A DNA stretch of 21,838 nt, taken from Pleurotus ostreatus/Saccharomyces cerevisiae fusant (lineage: Eukaryota; Opisthokonta). The notes under the pieces are model-generated. The model saw only the letters and a program-made list of their open reading frames with translations. It was not told where the DNA came from and made no database searches. The stretch is taken from assembly GCA_024196135.1 (NCBI GenBank), contig JAMQCK010000478.1:1-21838 (forward strand). The letters are read 5' to 3'. A program made the translations under genes and the position numbers. This document shows, one piece after another, positions 8,401 through 19,300 of this stretch (position 1 is its first letter; each line of letters begins with the position of its first letter).

Positions 8401-9070
8401 ACAGCTGACACATCATGTTCTCGCTGGAGCGAAGCGCGAGCGAATGTAACTCGGTTGCGTGTGCACAGTGTGTCTATCCATTAAGCCTGATTACTACCCG
8501 TCACGAGCGTTACGATCCCAGTCAGTGCGAGCAAGCCTGCAGGGTGTCGCTCACACGCACGAAGCCCGTAGAGCGGCTCCAGAAGTTGAATTTCCTCTCA
8601 CGCAGAGCGACGGGTGAACAAACATGCCGGTCACGCATCGTGCATCACTGGTGCTTCCGGGTTACCCCGAAAGCAAGGCTTTGCGTGTATGCGGACATCT
8701 CTATTCCTATGATTCACTCATCTTCTGGCTTTCGTGCCTTCTCAGTGTTTTCAAATGCAAGGTCAAGATGCGGGAATGCTCTGGCATAGCCAATGAGATT
8801 TTCACTCGACCGCCTAACTCACTCAGGCGCCAACTGCTCCAGTAGGCAGCCACCGAGACCGTCGTCAAGGATCAGGGGATTCAGTTGTGCCCTGGAAAGC
8901 GTAAATCACAATGATTACCTAGCTATTATCTTAGGCGTTCGTAATTCCGATGCCGCTGCCATGGTCCTGATCCATTTAAAAGGAGCGATCTTTCTCGATA
9001 GATAGAGAGCTGTTTCTCGGCCTTCTTCCATCGGACTGGTCGCCGTGGTGTGAGCGGAAGACGGCAGGGT
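8401..9070. other. Intergenic, upstream of second F-box gene
   Basis: Only short open frames (the longest is 124 codons at 8415-8789) without recognisable motifs. The right-hand end should contain the promoter of the gene starting at 9071, but no specific element can be named. Confidence 0.4.
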
Positions 9071-10727
9071 ATGCATCGAGCGTTCGAGATAGCTGAAATT
9101 CGGTGGCTCATATGCGTCTCTGATGTTCTCGGGCCTCACGACCTGAGAAGATTGGCACGTGTATCCAAGCTGTGGTCCGACACGGCCAGTCGAGAGCTAT
9201 GGAGAGGCAGTAGTCGCGTCATGCTCGAGCTTCTGAGACTCCTGCCGGAAGATGTGCTTCAATTGGTGAGCATCCGCGTTCTTTCCCTCCATGGCGGAAG
9301 GGGACTGATACAGGTCATTCGCAGAAACTCCAAGCCCTTGGTGAACTCGTGAGTAGTGATGCTCTGGAGCAGGGGCGGCGCTGAACGAGAATGCGCAGAC
9401 GCTCGAGTTGGCGCGTCCTCTCTCACAGGAGGATTGGCGATCGTTCGACAAGCACGCGGCCTGGATAAACAGTTTCATACTCGGAGGAATGCCTCGTCGT
9501 CTGCAGGACATCCTGGTCCAGCGCGCTTCATCGACCTCGCTGTTTCCTCATCTCCACGATCTGGAGGTTCGCGAGACCGGGGAGCCAGCGATACGGTGGA
9601 TCACCCTACAAAAATTCCTGAGCCCGTCTCTGGAAGTCCTTGTGTGCGACACTATCCCATCGGGGATGGAATGGACACACATTGCTGCGAGATGCCCTAA
9701 TCTGCGGGTCATAACCTTGAACGACTGGATGACGAATCCGGGGAGAAACCCGATTGGCGGAGATCAGTCTTCAGTTCCTTGGTTCACGCCGTCGCCCTGC
9801 GTTCAGGAGTTGCACAGGTTCTCCCACCTGGCCACCGTAAAGATAGACAGGCAGATCGGCTGGTCTCTCGAGGGACAAGACTTTCTTTTCGCGCTAGGGC
9901 GTTGCAAGGCGCTGGAAAACCTTATACTCTGCCTCTGCGGCGACATGCAGCTTCCGGGTCAGAGTGCGCCCTGCGCACTCCCCGACGACAGCTTCTACGC
10001 CCTGCGCACATTGGAATGTGGAACGCGGCATCTCGCGCCCTTCGTAGTGGCGGAGTCAATACTGGCGTGCGGTCTCGCTCGGCCGCTTGCGAGCTTGACG
10101 CTCCGAGCAGACAGCTATCAGCGTAGCGACATGCTGAGAATTCTGAAGGTCGCGCGCACGAGCTGTGTGCCCGGGGTCCTCGCGACGTTCAATCTGACGG
10201 GCAACATTGTCCCGTTTCATGCGGATAATTTGCCCATGGCAGAGTTAAAAGATCTGCTGCAGCTGTCAGGGTTTCACGCTCTGCGTCAGCTTCAGATCGT
10301 GGGCTGCAGCCTCGACATATCCTACAACGACTGGAAGGCCCTGCGTCCGTTCTGGCCGCTCCTCACACAGCTGGTTTTCGATGTTGACGGCGAGCCTCAG
10401 CTGCCGCTGTCTGTCATTGCCGAAGTGTGGCAGGGTCGCCCGTACCTCGAGACCGTATATCTGCCCCTAACAGGGGTTCCAACTGCAGAAGAAAAGCAGT
10501 GGAGTCCGCAGGAGCCATTTACGGTCCCGTGCAGCCTACGCAAGGTATACATTGGTGATGCGAAGATACAGCGGGCCCACGAGACTGGAAGATTCCTTAG
10601 CCGCGCCGTACCAGCCCTGGAGCGTATCCTCTACAACTCTGGTAGGAGGACCTTACTGGATCCATGGAGAAACTCGGTGTGGGGAGACGTAAACAGGTAC
10701 ATGAGCGTTGGCTTCGATTGGATGTGA
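9071..10727 (+). CDS. F-box-like protein, agaricomycete type (three exons)
   Basis: The model is exons 9071-9265, 9325-9348 and 9399-10727, all joined in phase 0, giving 515 residues. Intron 1 (9266-9324) starts GTGAGC and has a CTGAT branch candidate; intron 2 (9349-9398) starts GTGAGT, has a CTGAAC branch and ends CAG. The N-terminus is a compact F-box-like segment (GPHDLRRLARVSKLWSDTAS and ELWRG, about residues 22-47), followed by LLPEDV and the joined LELARPLSQEDW. That layout is common in agaricomycete F-box families. The long C-terminal exon contains leucine-rich repeats of irregular length (for example LENLILCLCG, LRQLQIVGCSLDI, LTQLVFDVDG). Probable SCF adaptor by family analogy; the substrate is unknown. 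It is not a close paralogue of the F-box gene at 852-2418. The domain call is good; the 24-base exon is inferred from phase and splice signals. Confidence 0.85.
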
Positions 10728-11160
10728 GGTGTCCTGGACAACATCATGACGTTGAAGGGATGCAGGATGCAGCGTCAATAGAGGTCAGATCACGGTGAAA
10801 TAGTGTATGTGCACGTGTATTGGTACAGGACTGGTAATCAAGCATTCGACGAGCAGCCCAATCTCGGGCAGACTCGGAGTATCTACCATCAGGCCTTGAC
10901 ATTCTTATGCTGAAGTACATTGATCTCGCTGCATTGCATGTGGCTTCATCTTATCCACTTTTCGAGGATCACGAGCGCGAGCTACCGACACAAAAGGGGG
11001 ATCATGGTGGGACTTGGCAAACGACGGCGATGTGCGACATCACAGCACACCGGCCTTCGAGGCGAGTCCATATGGGTACTGTATCGGTATGTATGGAGGC
11101 AACCGTAACGCGTAACGGGGTCCGAAAAAGTTGGCCATATGTATGAGTTGGCGTGACGCA
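10728..11160. other. Intergenic, no gene recognised
   Basis: 3' flank of the F-box gene. Two short plus-strand frames (79 and 62 codons) lack motifs. No RNA gene or terminal repeats were seen. Confidence 0.4.
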
Positions 11161-11167
11161 TAACGGA

Positions 11168-11187
11168 GGAAAGGAAAGGAAAGGAAA
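11168..11187 (+). repeat. (GGAAA)4 simple repeat
   Basis: Four tandem GGAAA units. On the minus strand this is (TTTCC)4 and lies about 170 bases beyond the stop codon of the LINE fragment at 11361-12077, so it could be that element's simple-repeat 3' tail. That link is inference only. Confidence 0.6.
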
Positions 11188-11360
11188 AGTTATTCGGGCG
11201 AGGTCCCTAAACAGGAACAACCCTATCCGCCCTACGTAGCCAAGGGGTCGCACGGCTGCGCGGCGGAGCACCACGTAGCTTATCACTGTGTACATATTGC
11301 GCTAGCAATCAACTCACGAGTTAGGCAACGTGGTACGACAAAGGTCCAACATAAGGCACA

Positions 11361-12077
11361 TTAAGGAACTCGGTAACCAGGAGGTACCCATATCGCCGTG
11401 CGCTCGAAGACGGCGAGCACCCGGTAAACGTACCGCGCCCAGCTTGACACAACGTCATCTAGCTTGTGATGGGATAGGTGCAGTATCGTCCCCACAACTC
11501 CCAACTGCGAGCACCGTCTGAGCAGGCCCTTAAGCGCGAGATTGTCGACTAGTTCCTGTCGCAAGCGCACCAGCTCGGCATCCCCTTCACACACAAGCAG
11601 CGCATGACCCTCGTCCTCTACCGCACTGCGACAGAAGCGGCAGAGCCGCTCGTCCCGCCTTTCCACCCGACGCCTATACCTCTCCCCCCTCCGCAGCGTC
11701 TCAACGGCCAGGGTGTGATCAGAGAGGAGAAACCGTGTAAGGGCTTTGCGGTGCGCAGGGATGAGGACCTTGAGGTAAGGTCGTAAGGTCCGAGTCTTCG
11801 TAACGGACCTGTGCAGCAGCAGCTCCAACCGCCTGCTTGATTTCTCGAGTTCGGCTTGCAATAGCACGTCGCTACCCACTTCTACCGCAGTCATAAGCTC
11901 GCGGACCTGTGCGATGTCGCGCAGTCGCCCGTATTCGTGGCGATGGACGGGCACATACTTCGCCAGGACATGTCGAAGGTCCGTAATCCAGGATGGCACC
12001 CCACGGTCAGCGAGCCGGAAGGCCTCCTCCAAAGCGGCACGTGCGTAGTGGGAAGGCGGTAAACCGAGAAGATACCC
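11361..12077 (-). pseudogene. C-terminal fragment of LINE-type reverse transcriptase (5' truncated)
   Basis: A minus-strand frame open from a stop at 12080-12078 to the stop at 11363-11361 encodes 238 residues without an ATG near its start. It begins YLLGLPPSHYARAALEEA, a segment that normally follows the polymerase domain in basidiomycete LINE-like proteins. It continues with SWITDLRHVL and ends with the zinc motif LCRFCRSAVEDEGHALLVC (Cys-x2-Cys-x8-His-x4-Cys), closely like LCRSCGAAVEDATHALFRC in the remnant at 3105-5840. The polymerase domain is absent, so this is a 5'-truncated insertion or relic, although the surviving frame is unbroken and therefore probably younger than the other copy. 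Confidence 0.8.
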
Positions 12078-12080
12078 TCA

Positions 12081-12689
12081 GGCACTGGCAGCGTCGATTG
12101 CCAACTCGCAAAATTCGTCGGAAAATTAGATAGTTTCTGGCGCTACGCACACGGTCTTTTTCGCTTGGGAAATAGGCTGTTCGTGTCGTTACTGATAAGC
12201 TGGGCTTTCCTGACGTTGCAAGTCCACATTTAAGCCCACAGACTTGAAGCAATTCACCTTCAGTGGTTGCCTGATTGTCCAACCGTAACAACGCCTGACG
12301 TAGGGTGGGTTGCCTACGTGCGGATTAGGGCTTCGTAGAAGATAAGTCTGTTTGAAACATCTGTTTGTGAGCACTGTTATGAACATGTCATGAACAGTTA
12401 CTTACGGTGAGGGGTGGGACTGGCATGTTTGAAAGTGTGAATATTTCGATACTTAAGAGCGCAGGCTCCAGCGTCAACTTCAGCGTTCGGTCAAGTCCAA
12501 CGCAACTCTAGAGGCTCTTCGCAGGATCCCGCGCATTGGGTTCGCCAGCTCTGCATGGACACGGTGATGGCAGCACGTCTTGCGAAGCTCGCGTTCGATG
12601 TTATCCAGCTGTACGGACTGCTAAAGCAATTCACCCCACCGCGAGAGGCGTGGATTAGGGTATAATGGATAGAAAGTTTATTGGGCACT
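12081..12689. other. Unassigned intergenic sequence
   Basis: No gene or RNA was recognised. The sequence becomes more AT-rich around 12330-12460. Short frames only. Confidence 0.35.
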
Positions 12690-12890
12690 TGGGGAGCGGA
12701 AACCTGGATATCGGAGGGGCAATGGTTCATGGGACATGAGGAGAGACCGGGAAGCGACGGAAGTAGCTGCAACGGTGATTTTCTGTACTATTCGGTCCCG
12801 TAGCACATTGTACGCACCCTTTGTGTAGTACTGCCGCACCGCATGTTCCTGAGGGGACCAGTCGGGTAATTCCAGTCCAATCCAGTCCAA
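12690..12890 (-). repeat. Dispersed repeat, copy 2 (inverted relative of 2549-2740)
   Basis: On the minus strand, from about 12890, the sequence has GGACTGGA twice, GGTCCCCTCAGGAACATGCG, GTACTACAC, GTGCTACGGG and CCGGTCTCTCCTCATGTC in the same order as the copy near 2549. The doubled TCCAGTCCAATCCAGTCCAA on the plus strand (12870-12889) is a short tandem duplication within it. Class unknown. Confidence 0.55.
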
Positions 12891-13958
12891 CCGACTCCAA
12901 AGGCAAAGAACGAGGTCAGTACGGCATTTGCCGAGCGGGGCTCTCCGACGTCGGTGACGGACTTGTCACGTACGTGACTGTTCAACTTCGTGCCAGTTCT
13001 TCATCTCCTTCAGCCTAATTTGCGGCTCCACGCCTACGGGCCCCTCGACATCCGCATAGCGAGCTACAACTTGCCTGGCCGTTGCGTCGACATCATTACG
13101 TATCAGTGCCACAGGCGTACTGATACTGTCGTGCCCCCGCGCGTCGCGCGTCGAGCTCTACTTCTTCTTCGCCTTCTGCAAGTGAGAGGGCGATGGCGGT
13201 AGGATCATCCTCGATGCACTGGTTCAGACACATTGTTCTTGGTATCTTTCCTACCATACTCCTCCTGCCCTTGTCCCTGCCCTGATTCCTTTCTTCCGCG
13301 CGCCAATTTCTTGCCATCGTCGAAGAAGGGCTGCCCGGGCTATTGAACGATGCCGGTTTCGCGCCCCCGAGTGGAATCGCTCAAGGACGAGAGTTCTTGG
13401 TAAAACCCATCTAGGCTGCAACGCGTATCGACAATTATCTACAGCAACGAGGGTAGATGGACCAAAGAGCGGTTCAGTCGACGTATACGGCTCAACAATC
13501 AATGAAAGCCGTCACCGAGACCACCGGTCGCTTTTCAAACCTCAATATACATTATTAACTTGTAAGAAATGCATTTCTAACACTGTATCTAACAGTTCCT
13601 TACACACATTTTCAAACACCATATACAGCGGCGGTTTCTTACACTTACTAACATACAGGGGCCCCGGGAATTTTATACGGAGCCCTCCCCCGCCGGTTGC
13701 CCCATACATACCGGTACAGTATGCAGTGCGAGCCTCGTCGACACTATCGAAGCACCCGTCCACCATTTCTGCGCCATATTGACTTGTGATTTAGGCACAC
13801 GGAACTGACCGAAACAAAGTCTGCTCTCCGAAGTAGATTCCTGTCTGTCTCCGCTGTTGACTAGGAAAGCATCGGTGCGATTTTGTGACCGCTCACGTTG
13901 TCACTCTGGCGTCCCTGCGAAGTCCTGGCAGCCACCCAGAGCCGCCAAATCCATCTTT
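12891..13958. other. Gene-poor interval
   Basis: Several 65-85 codon frames on both strands, none recognisable. Around 13550-13680 the sequence is AT-rich with short inverted repeats (for example GTAAGAAATGCATTTCTAAC) and repeated TTCTTACAC/CCTTACACAC motifs, possibly a decayed MITE, but I cannot define its ends. Confidence 0.35.
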
Positions 13959-13973
13959 GCACGTGACACCAAA
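13959..13973. repeat. Target site duplication, left copy (GCACGTGACACCAAA)
   Basis: This 15-base direct repeat is identical to 14021-14035 and flanks the 47-base insert. It shares its first nine bases, GCACGTGAC, with the duplication around the insert at 4951-5113. Confidence 0.85.
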
Positions 13974-14020
13974 GGGGGGGGGGATATACATTCATGTACC
14001 GCGTCATGTACCTACGACAA
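13974..14020 (-). mobile_element. C-tailed retroposon-like insert, copy 2 (47 bases, 5' truncated)
   Basis: In minus orientation it starts TTGTCGTAGGTACATGACGC and ends in 10 C residues directly against the 15-base duplication. It matches the last 45 or so bases of the 163-base insert at 4951-5113 with a few substitutions, so the two share the 3' end and differ at the 5' end. Perfect 15-base duplications flank it (13959-13973, 14021-14035). This fits a severely 5'-truncated retroposon; alternatives such as repair-associated filler DNA cannot be excluded. Confidence 0.72.
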
Positions 14021-14035
14021 GCACGTGACACCAAA
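14021..14035. repeat. Target site duplication, right copy (GCACGTGACACCAAA)
   Basis: Identical to 13959-13973. Confidence 0.85.
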
Positions 14036-14327
14036 CGGTTTCATAGCGTCTATACCGCCCTATGGTTTCGTGCGCTCTCTCAGTGTTCGGTGGACGCCGC
14101 ACTCTGCGACGCTCGGCAGAGAGCGACAGGCCCGAGAGATGCTGGAGCGCAGCGCGTGAGCTAGACATCCCAACCCGCATCTCAGGGCCGACTCCGTTTC
14201 ATGTCAAGGCAGTTCGCAAGGTGGAGGTCGGGTGCTTGCGTTCGCCTGAATCGGGGGGACGAAGATGGCCGATCGGGTCAAGGACAGCGATCGGCCTCTT
14301 CGATCACTTCTGTCATCCATAGACCTC
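14036..14327. other. Unassigned spacer
   Basis: Short open frames only (up to about 100 codons running in from 13857). No family was recognised. Confidence 0.35.
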
Positions 14328-14580
14328 CAGTGGAGGCCAGATCAATTGCGCACTTCCTTTTTTTGAAAGGTCGCCGAGGCGGGCGTTGGACGAGGTCGAA
14401 AAATTCCGGCTCTGTCAGAATACGGTAGTGCGCACGTGAACATCCTCAGATTCGAAGTTCCAAAGGAGACAGGCATACATTCTGTGAGATATGAGAGGTA
14501 CAGTACATTAGGGTACGTAGTGCCACATGACGCATCCCGGCGCGTTTCGTGAAGATCGAGAGCGCACCATCGCAAAGTAC
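14328..14580 (+). mobile_element. Tc1-like MITE, copy B (diverged, 3' truncated)
   Basis: It begins CAGTGGAGGCCAGATCAATT and continues with the same landmarks as the reverse complement of copies A and C: TCGCCGAGGCG, GGACGAGGTCGAAAAA, ACGGTAG, GCATACATTCTGTGAGATAT, AGTGCCACATGAC and CACCATCGCAAAGT. Similarity fades at about 14580, and the opposite inverted end is missing. It is in inverted orientation with respect to copies A and C and is clearly more diverged, so it is older. The expected TA before the terminus is TC here. Confidence 0.7.
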
Positions 14581-14659
14581 AACCATATCGTATCGAAATC
14601 GTGACTTTTCACGCACTTTAGTGCGTGACGAGGGCACACCCGTGGATTTTGTCCAGAAT

Positions 14660-14771
14660 TAGACCGTATTTGCACCAGGATATATTGGCGAATTTTGTAC
14701 CGATCGCCCATAGAGAACGATGAGATTCGCGTGCGAAATGTGTCGATATATATCGGTGCAAATACGGTCTA
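14660..14771. mobile_element. GACCG-family MITE, compact 112-base copy
   Basis: TAGACCGTATTTGCACC at 14660-14676 and GGTGCAAATACGGTCTA at 14755-14771 form perfect 17-base terminal inverted repeats, extended inward by GGATATAT and ATATATC. Both ends coincide with those of the 456-base copy at 7882-8337, so this is a short internal-deletion form. It has no coding capacity. Confidence 0.82.
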
Positions 14772-16229
14772 TTCCCGCTACCATTTATGGTAGTGGGTTT
14801 TGGGGACGGAACGCAAAACCGCTCTTAGCCGAGACTGACGGATTTTGAGGGCTGTCACGTGCAATACACATGTCAGGGTCTACGACGGTCTCGGACATCT
14901 AACGGTCGTCGAGTCGTTTACTTCCTGCACTCACCTCGACCATCAGCGCCACCTCGCATCGACGGCGCGCACGGCTGCTGGTACTGCGCGCTTATTGAAC
15001 CGTCACCGACTTCTAGTGACACTTGTCTTATAGCGGGGAGAAGCCTTCGCCGCATTCCGAGGGCGCTTATACTTGGTCGCCGAGCTCTGTCTAACGCCTT
15101 AGCAGTCTCGGACTATTCGATAATACTACATAAGTATCTACGCTTACCTGTTTCACTCAGGTACTTGAAAGCTGCCCTCGATATCGTGTCGGCACACGCA
15201 CTAGCTATAGTACCTTCAGAAGCTGAGAACGACGCTGGGAGAGCGTGTCTGCAGGCGTGTCAGACAGATGCAGAGAAGAGGCACCTCTAGAATCTGCGCA
15301 GAGAGTCCTTCTCGTGGCGTAAGAGAGGTGTGCTATGGCCCGCTTGAACACACGGCAGCAACACTGGGCTTGCTGCTGTAGCCCATTGAATGTCATTCCC
15401 CTTGCTGCTGCTGCTGCTGCCATCGGGCTGCTGACTTCACCCAACACCGTCGCCCCCGCGGCCTAGCCCACGCGCCTGCGCGCGGAGGGGGGCACCGAGG
15501 GCGCGCAATCAGATGCGAGAAGCGCTGGAGTGTATTGTGGCGCAGCTCGTTCCGGAGAGCTGCCCGCGCATCGCGCTAGCCCCGGCCAGTCAAGTAACGC
15601 AAAGCACAGCACTCTGACTCCTGACGAGGGGGAGATTCACTGGCATGATATAGCTGACATGTTCGTGGCGTACCTGCGCTCGCTGAGGCAGCGCTCTTAT
15701 GAGCTCGCTTCCTCCTATTTTCTCGCATGCAATGGCTTCCAATGTATGCAACGGGTTTCAAACACAAAACAGAGTAGATACAGAAAAATGAGGACTGAAA
15801 ACCTGAATGGTAGCGGGCCCTGCCGTGCACCGGCCTTTCGATTTATCTACAGCGCTACGTCACCGCCGCTGCTAGGTCCGCCTTCGGCGCGCGTCTCGTT
15901 CACGACGGGCACGTGAGAGTTACAAAAGTTCATCCTCGCGCTTCGAATGCGCGTCATGATGAGTGGTGTGCGCGTCGTGGCTCGACACGACGCGTCGTTG
16001 CGCGCCGCAGCTTCGGTGGCGACGATGGTGGCTAGGAACAAGGGCTTGACGAGACTGTGTCGACTGCGAGGGCGCATAATCGAACAGAAATAAATATAAA
16101 GCAGAACGAGAAACAACGAAGGCATACATATGTGATGGCGGGCTATCGCCGTTTCTTCATTAGGAGACAGGTGTAAGGGTGGATTGGGCAACAGATCTAA
16201 GACAATGGACAGATCCACGACCCGACAGC
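14772..16229. other. Gene-poor interval before MPH1
   Basis: The longest open frames (143 codons at 14859-15290, 128 codons at 15530-15916, and 123 codons on the minus strand at 16218-15847) show no recognisable motif or convincing gene structure. A short palindrome, CTACCATTTATGGTAG, lies at about 14778-14793. The right end holds the 3' flank of the helicase gene. Confidence 0.4.
15403..15420 (+). repeat. (TGC)6 microsatellite
   Basis: Six tandem TGC units in noncoding sequence. Confidence 0.8.
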
Positions 16230-16274
16230 TTAGAAATGTCCAGACTGGCTAGACCTCGAGCACGGCTCACTGAC

Positions 16275-16310
<36 letters not shown>

Positions 16311-19300
16311 CGCTACGAAGCTGCCGATGGAATAGTCGTCCTGAGTCCTCTCGTCTTCTGCCGTTGGAGAGCTGGATACGCCCGGTCTCCTCTTGTTGCT
16401 GAGGATTTCTGAGCCGCCGTATGCTCTAGGCTGCGTCATCAAGCCCTGTATGGATAGCATGCCAGGCTGGGAAGAATCGGGGGACTGAGAGGTTGACTGA
16501 TCAATGAGAAAGCAACGATCCTCCATGGTCTCCCCGACGTCGCTCTGGGACTGTCCATCACTGGTATCTTCGCCAGAGTGATCTGCAGAGCAATCAACGA
16601 GGGAGTCACGTGCCCGCGAGAGGCGCGATGTCATCTTGTATCTTCCGCTGCTTCGTCTGGCTCCCGGACTCCTTTCCCTCCTCCGCCTATCTCTCTTGCT
16701 CTCTTTCTCCAGATCGATTACCCGCACGGAGCTCCCCTCCCGACGGAACAGCCGACGACGCCCAGGGCGCGATACGCTACCGTCGCGAAAATCTGAGGAC
16801 TCGTCGGATTCGGCGATGCGAGCTCTTTTTCTTCCAGTAGGCATTCGTACCGGCTGCGAGGAGGGAATTCCCGATGAATCCCATGTTGACGCGGCCCCGT
16901 CCCCACAGAGAGAAAGCGCAGCACTCAGGCTTCCTTGCGGAGTGACACTCTTCACAGACTGCGTTGGACTCCCAGGTGTGAGACCACTCCCTGTCCGCAG
17001 AGGGCTGCGACCTGTCGAGGTGTCCGCAGACAGATGTGCAGAAGCTCCCTCTGCTCTTCCAACATACGCGCTTTCCATTCCCGGCGCCGTCGCGACTCCC
17101 GCAGGAGCGTCCACGTCAGCGGGGTGGGACGGCTGCGAAGAGGCCCATTCTCGTCCTATCAGCCTATTCGGCGGCACTTGAGTCAACGTCATCTCTAGCT
17201 CCTGCGTCTCATACTCCAGCCCATGGATGATATCTGGCTCGACGTCGCTGTTATCACTGACGATCAAGGGTGAGCTTGCTGAACCACGTCCCTCTGCTGC
17301 GCGGCCGACACGCGAGGGTCCCAAGGGCTCTACGGTATCCTCCGTCCCTCCCCCTCCGTAGCCTTCGACTAGCCGGGCCATGCTATCGACCATGGGCCCC
17401 ACGCCTCCTCGGATCGATGGACGGTTGCTTGCATGCGCAGACCATCGCTCCTTGAGCCTCCTACTGCGACGGTGTCCCTCAGTTTCCTGAATCGGCATCT
17501 CGTAGCTGTCTTCCTCCGTCCTCGCCTTCTTTCTCAACCTCAGCGAGCCATCTGTCATCGTGAGGGGTCCAACGCTAAGAGCTGTGCGTGCTCGCTTGTT
17601 GCTCGCCGACTTCGCGCGACGAGGAGATGAGGCTATATCAGCCGGTGGTCTTGACCCAATCGTCGGACGACCCTCCTCGCCCAGTCCGGCATCGCTGAGT
17701 GCACGCGGTGAGCTTCGTCTCCTCGCGCTCGCTACGATCAGGTCCTTGACGCTTACGAAGCCGTTTCTGGCTCGTGCTGGAACATCTCGCCCGGGATCGT
17801 CGCCCGCCAAACGCCTCTTCGACGTAGACGGTCTGGAGGAAGTCGCTGCAGACCCCACTCGAGTGCCCATCTCGCTTATTCCATCCTGTGCCTCCATGAC
17901 TTTCTCCACGCAGACCGGCACGACGTCGTTCGGCAGCATGCGATCCACGTCGGAGTAGAGCTCAAGAGTGCCTTTACGTGTGATACTTTGCTGCACCTGT
18001 GCGTACGCCTCCTTGGCCTTCTCCAGATTCAGCTCCTCGCGGCCCTCGGCTAGAAGCACGTGCACAACCCCCGCACGCTGGCGACCGGTTCGTCCCAGGC
18101 GCTGCAGCTTTGAACTTTGTCAGCGACCATTCGATGGCAGTCGTGCGGTCGTGAGACACTGACCATGCGTATCGGTGTCTTCTGCGCATCATAGCAAATG
18201 ATGAGGTCGACCTCACCAATGTCTAAACCCTCCTCGCCAATGGATGTTGCCACCAACACGTTGTACACGCCTTTCTTGAAGTCCTCGATCACCTTCACGC
18301 TAGAGCGTCAGACCAGGGCGCTCGGTGTCGACGACAACGGCACGGAAACCACCCACCGCGAGCTGCTCCCTCTGAGGGAGTCCTCTCCCCCCCTTGCTGT
18401 CCACACCTTGACCCACAAACTTCGTCGCCCGGACACGCGGCCTTTCAGACTTCAGGACGTCCACTATTTCTTCCACTGCCTCACGAAAAGTGACAAACAC
18501 CATCACTCGAGACGTAGCATCGAGCGCCCCATGGGCGGCATGACCATTTGTCTCATCTGCGTTGTCCGTCCCCGGTGTCGAGAAGTGATTGACGATGATA
18601 CTCTTCATTTTCACCATCTTGGGATGCATGTTGACACCGTTCGAATGTGCAAAGCCATCTTTGTGACTTTGCCACTGCTTTTCGACCTCCCTGACAACTT
18701 CCCTGAAGATCGGGTGGGAGGAAATTGGCGTGCCATTTTTGGATTGGCGACCATCATCATGCTCAATGAGTTTGACTCCGTTGTAGCACATCCCAATTGT
18801 TCCCTCGAGCTGCATTCATCACGGTCAGAAATCAGGTGCAAGCAAGCGAAGGGTTCTAGCATGAGAGTGGACGGGGAAGGAAAGTGCTGTTATGACTAAC
18901 CAGATAACCCATGATTCTCGCAAGTTTTGACGTTTGCATGAACGCTGTAGTAGCCCAGCTCTGATCGGCGGGAAGCTCCTTCCGCTGTGCTTGCGGTGCA
19001 AAGCTACTAATGCGACACGGATCCTTGGTGCCTCGCAGAATGTGCTCTATCGGCTTCATGATCTCCTGCAGGCGAAGGTCACACCTCGTCAGCCGGGTGG
19101 TCGGTCGCACAGAGGAATTTTCCCGATAGCGCACCGTGAGTAATCTCGCGAGAGGGTCCCTGATGCGGCTCACTTTGGCATCCATACGGATGACATGCTG
19201 TATGATCTCCTGCAGGACTGCCGTCAGCGGTTGCCTTGCAAGGCGGCCTACAAACGTACCTTCTCGTGGATGTAAGGTCTCAAATCGACGCTTGTTTCAT

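Noticed and set aside
11168..11187. (GGAAA)4 as a telomeric or centromeric repeat
   Set aside because: Only four units are present, and they do not match the fungal telomere unit TTAGGG.
14778..14793. Palindrome CTACCATTTATGGTAG as a terminator or operator
   Set aside because: A short perfect palindrome with no adjacent gene; bacterial-type regulatory logic does not apply here, and it may be a remnant of a MITE subterminal repeat (compare CCCGCTACCATTG at about 7350).
14859..15290. 143-codon plus-strand open frame
   Set aside because: No family signature, no splice structure extending it, and it lies in repeat-rich, gene-poor sequence; I could not support it as a gene.
16636..17181. 181-codon plus-strand open frame opposite MPH1
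   Set aside because: It is antisense to the low-complexity serine/arginine-rich C-terminal exon, and its composition is explained by the opposite strand.
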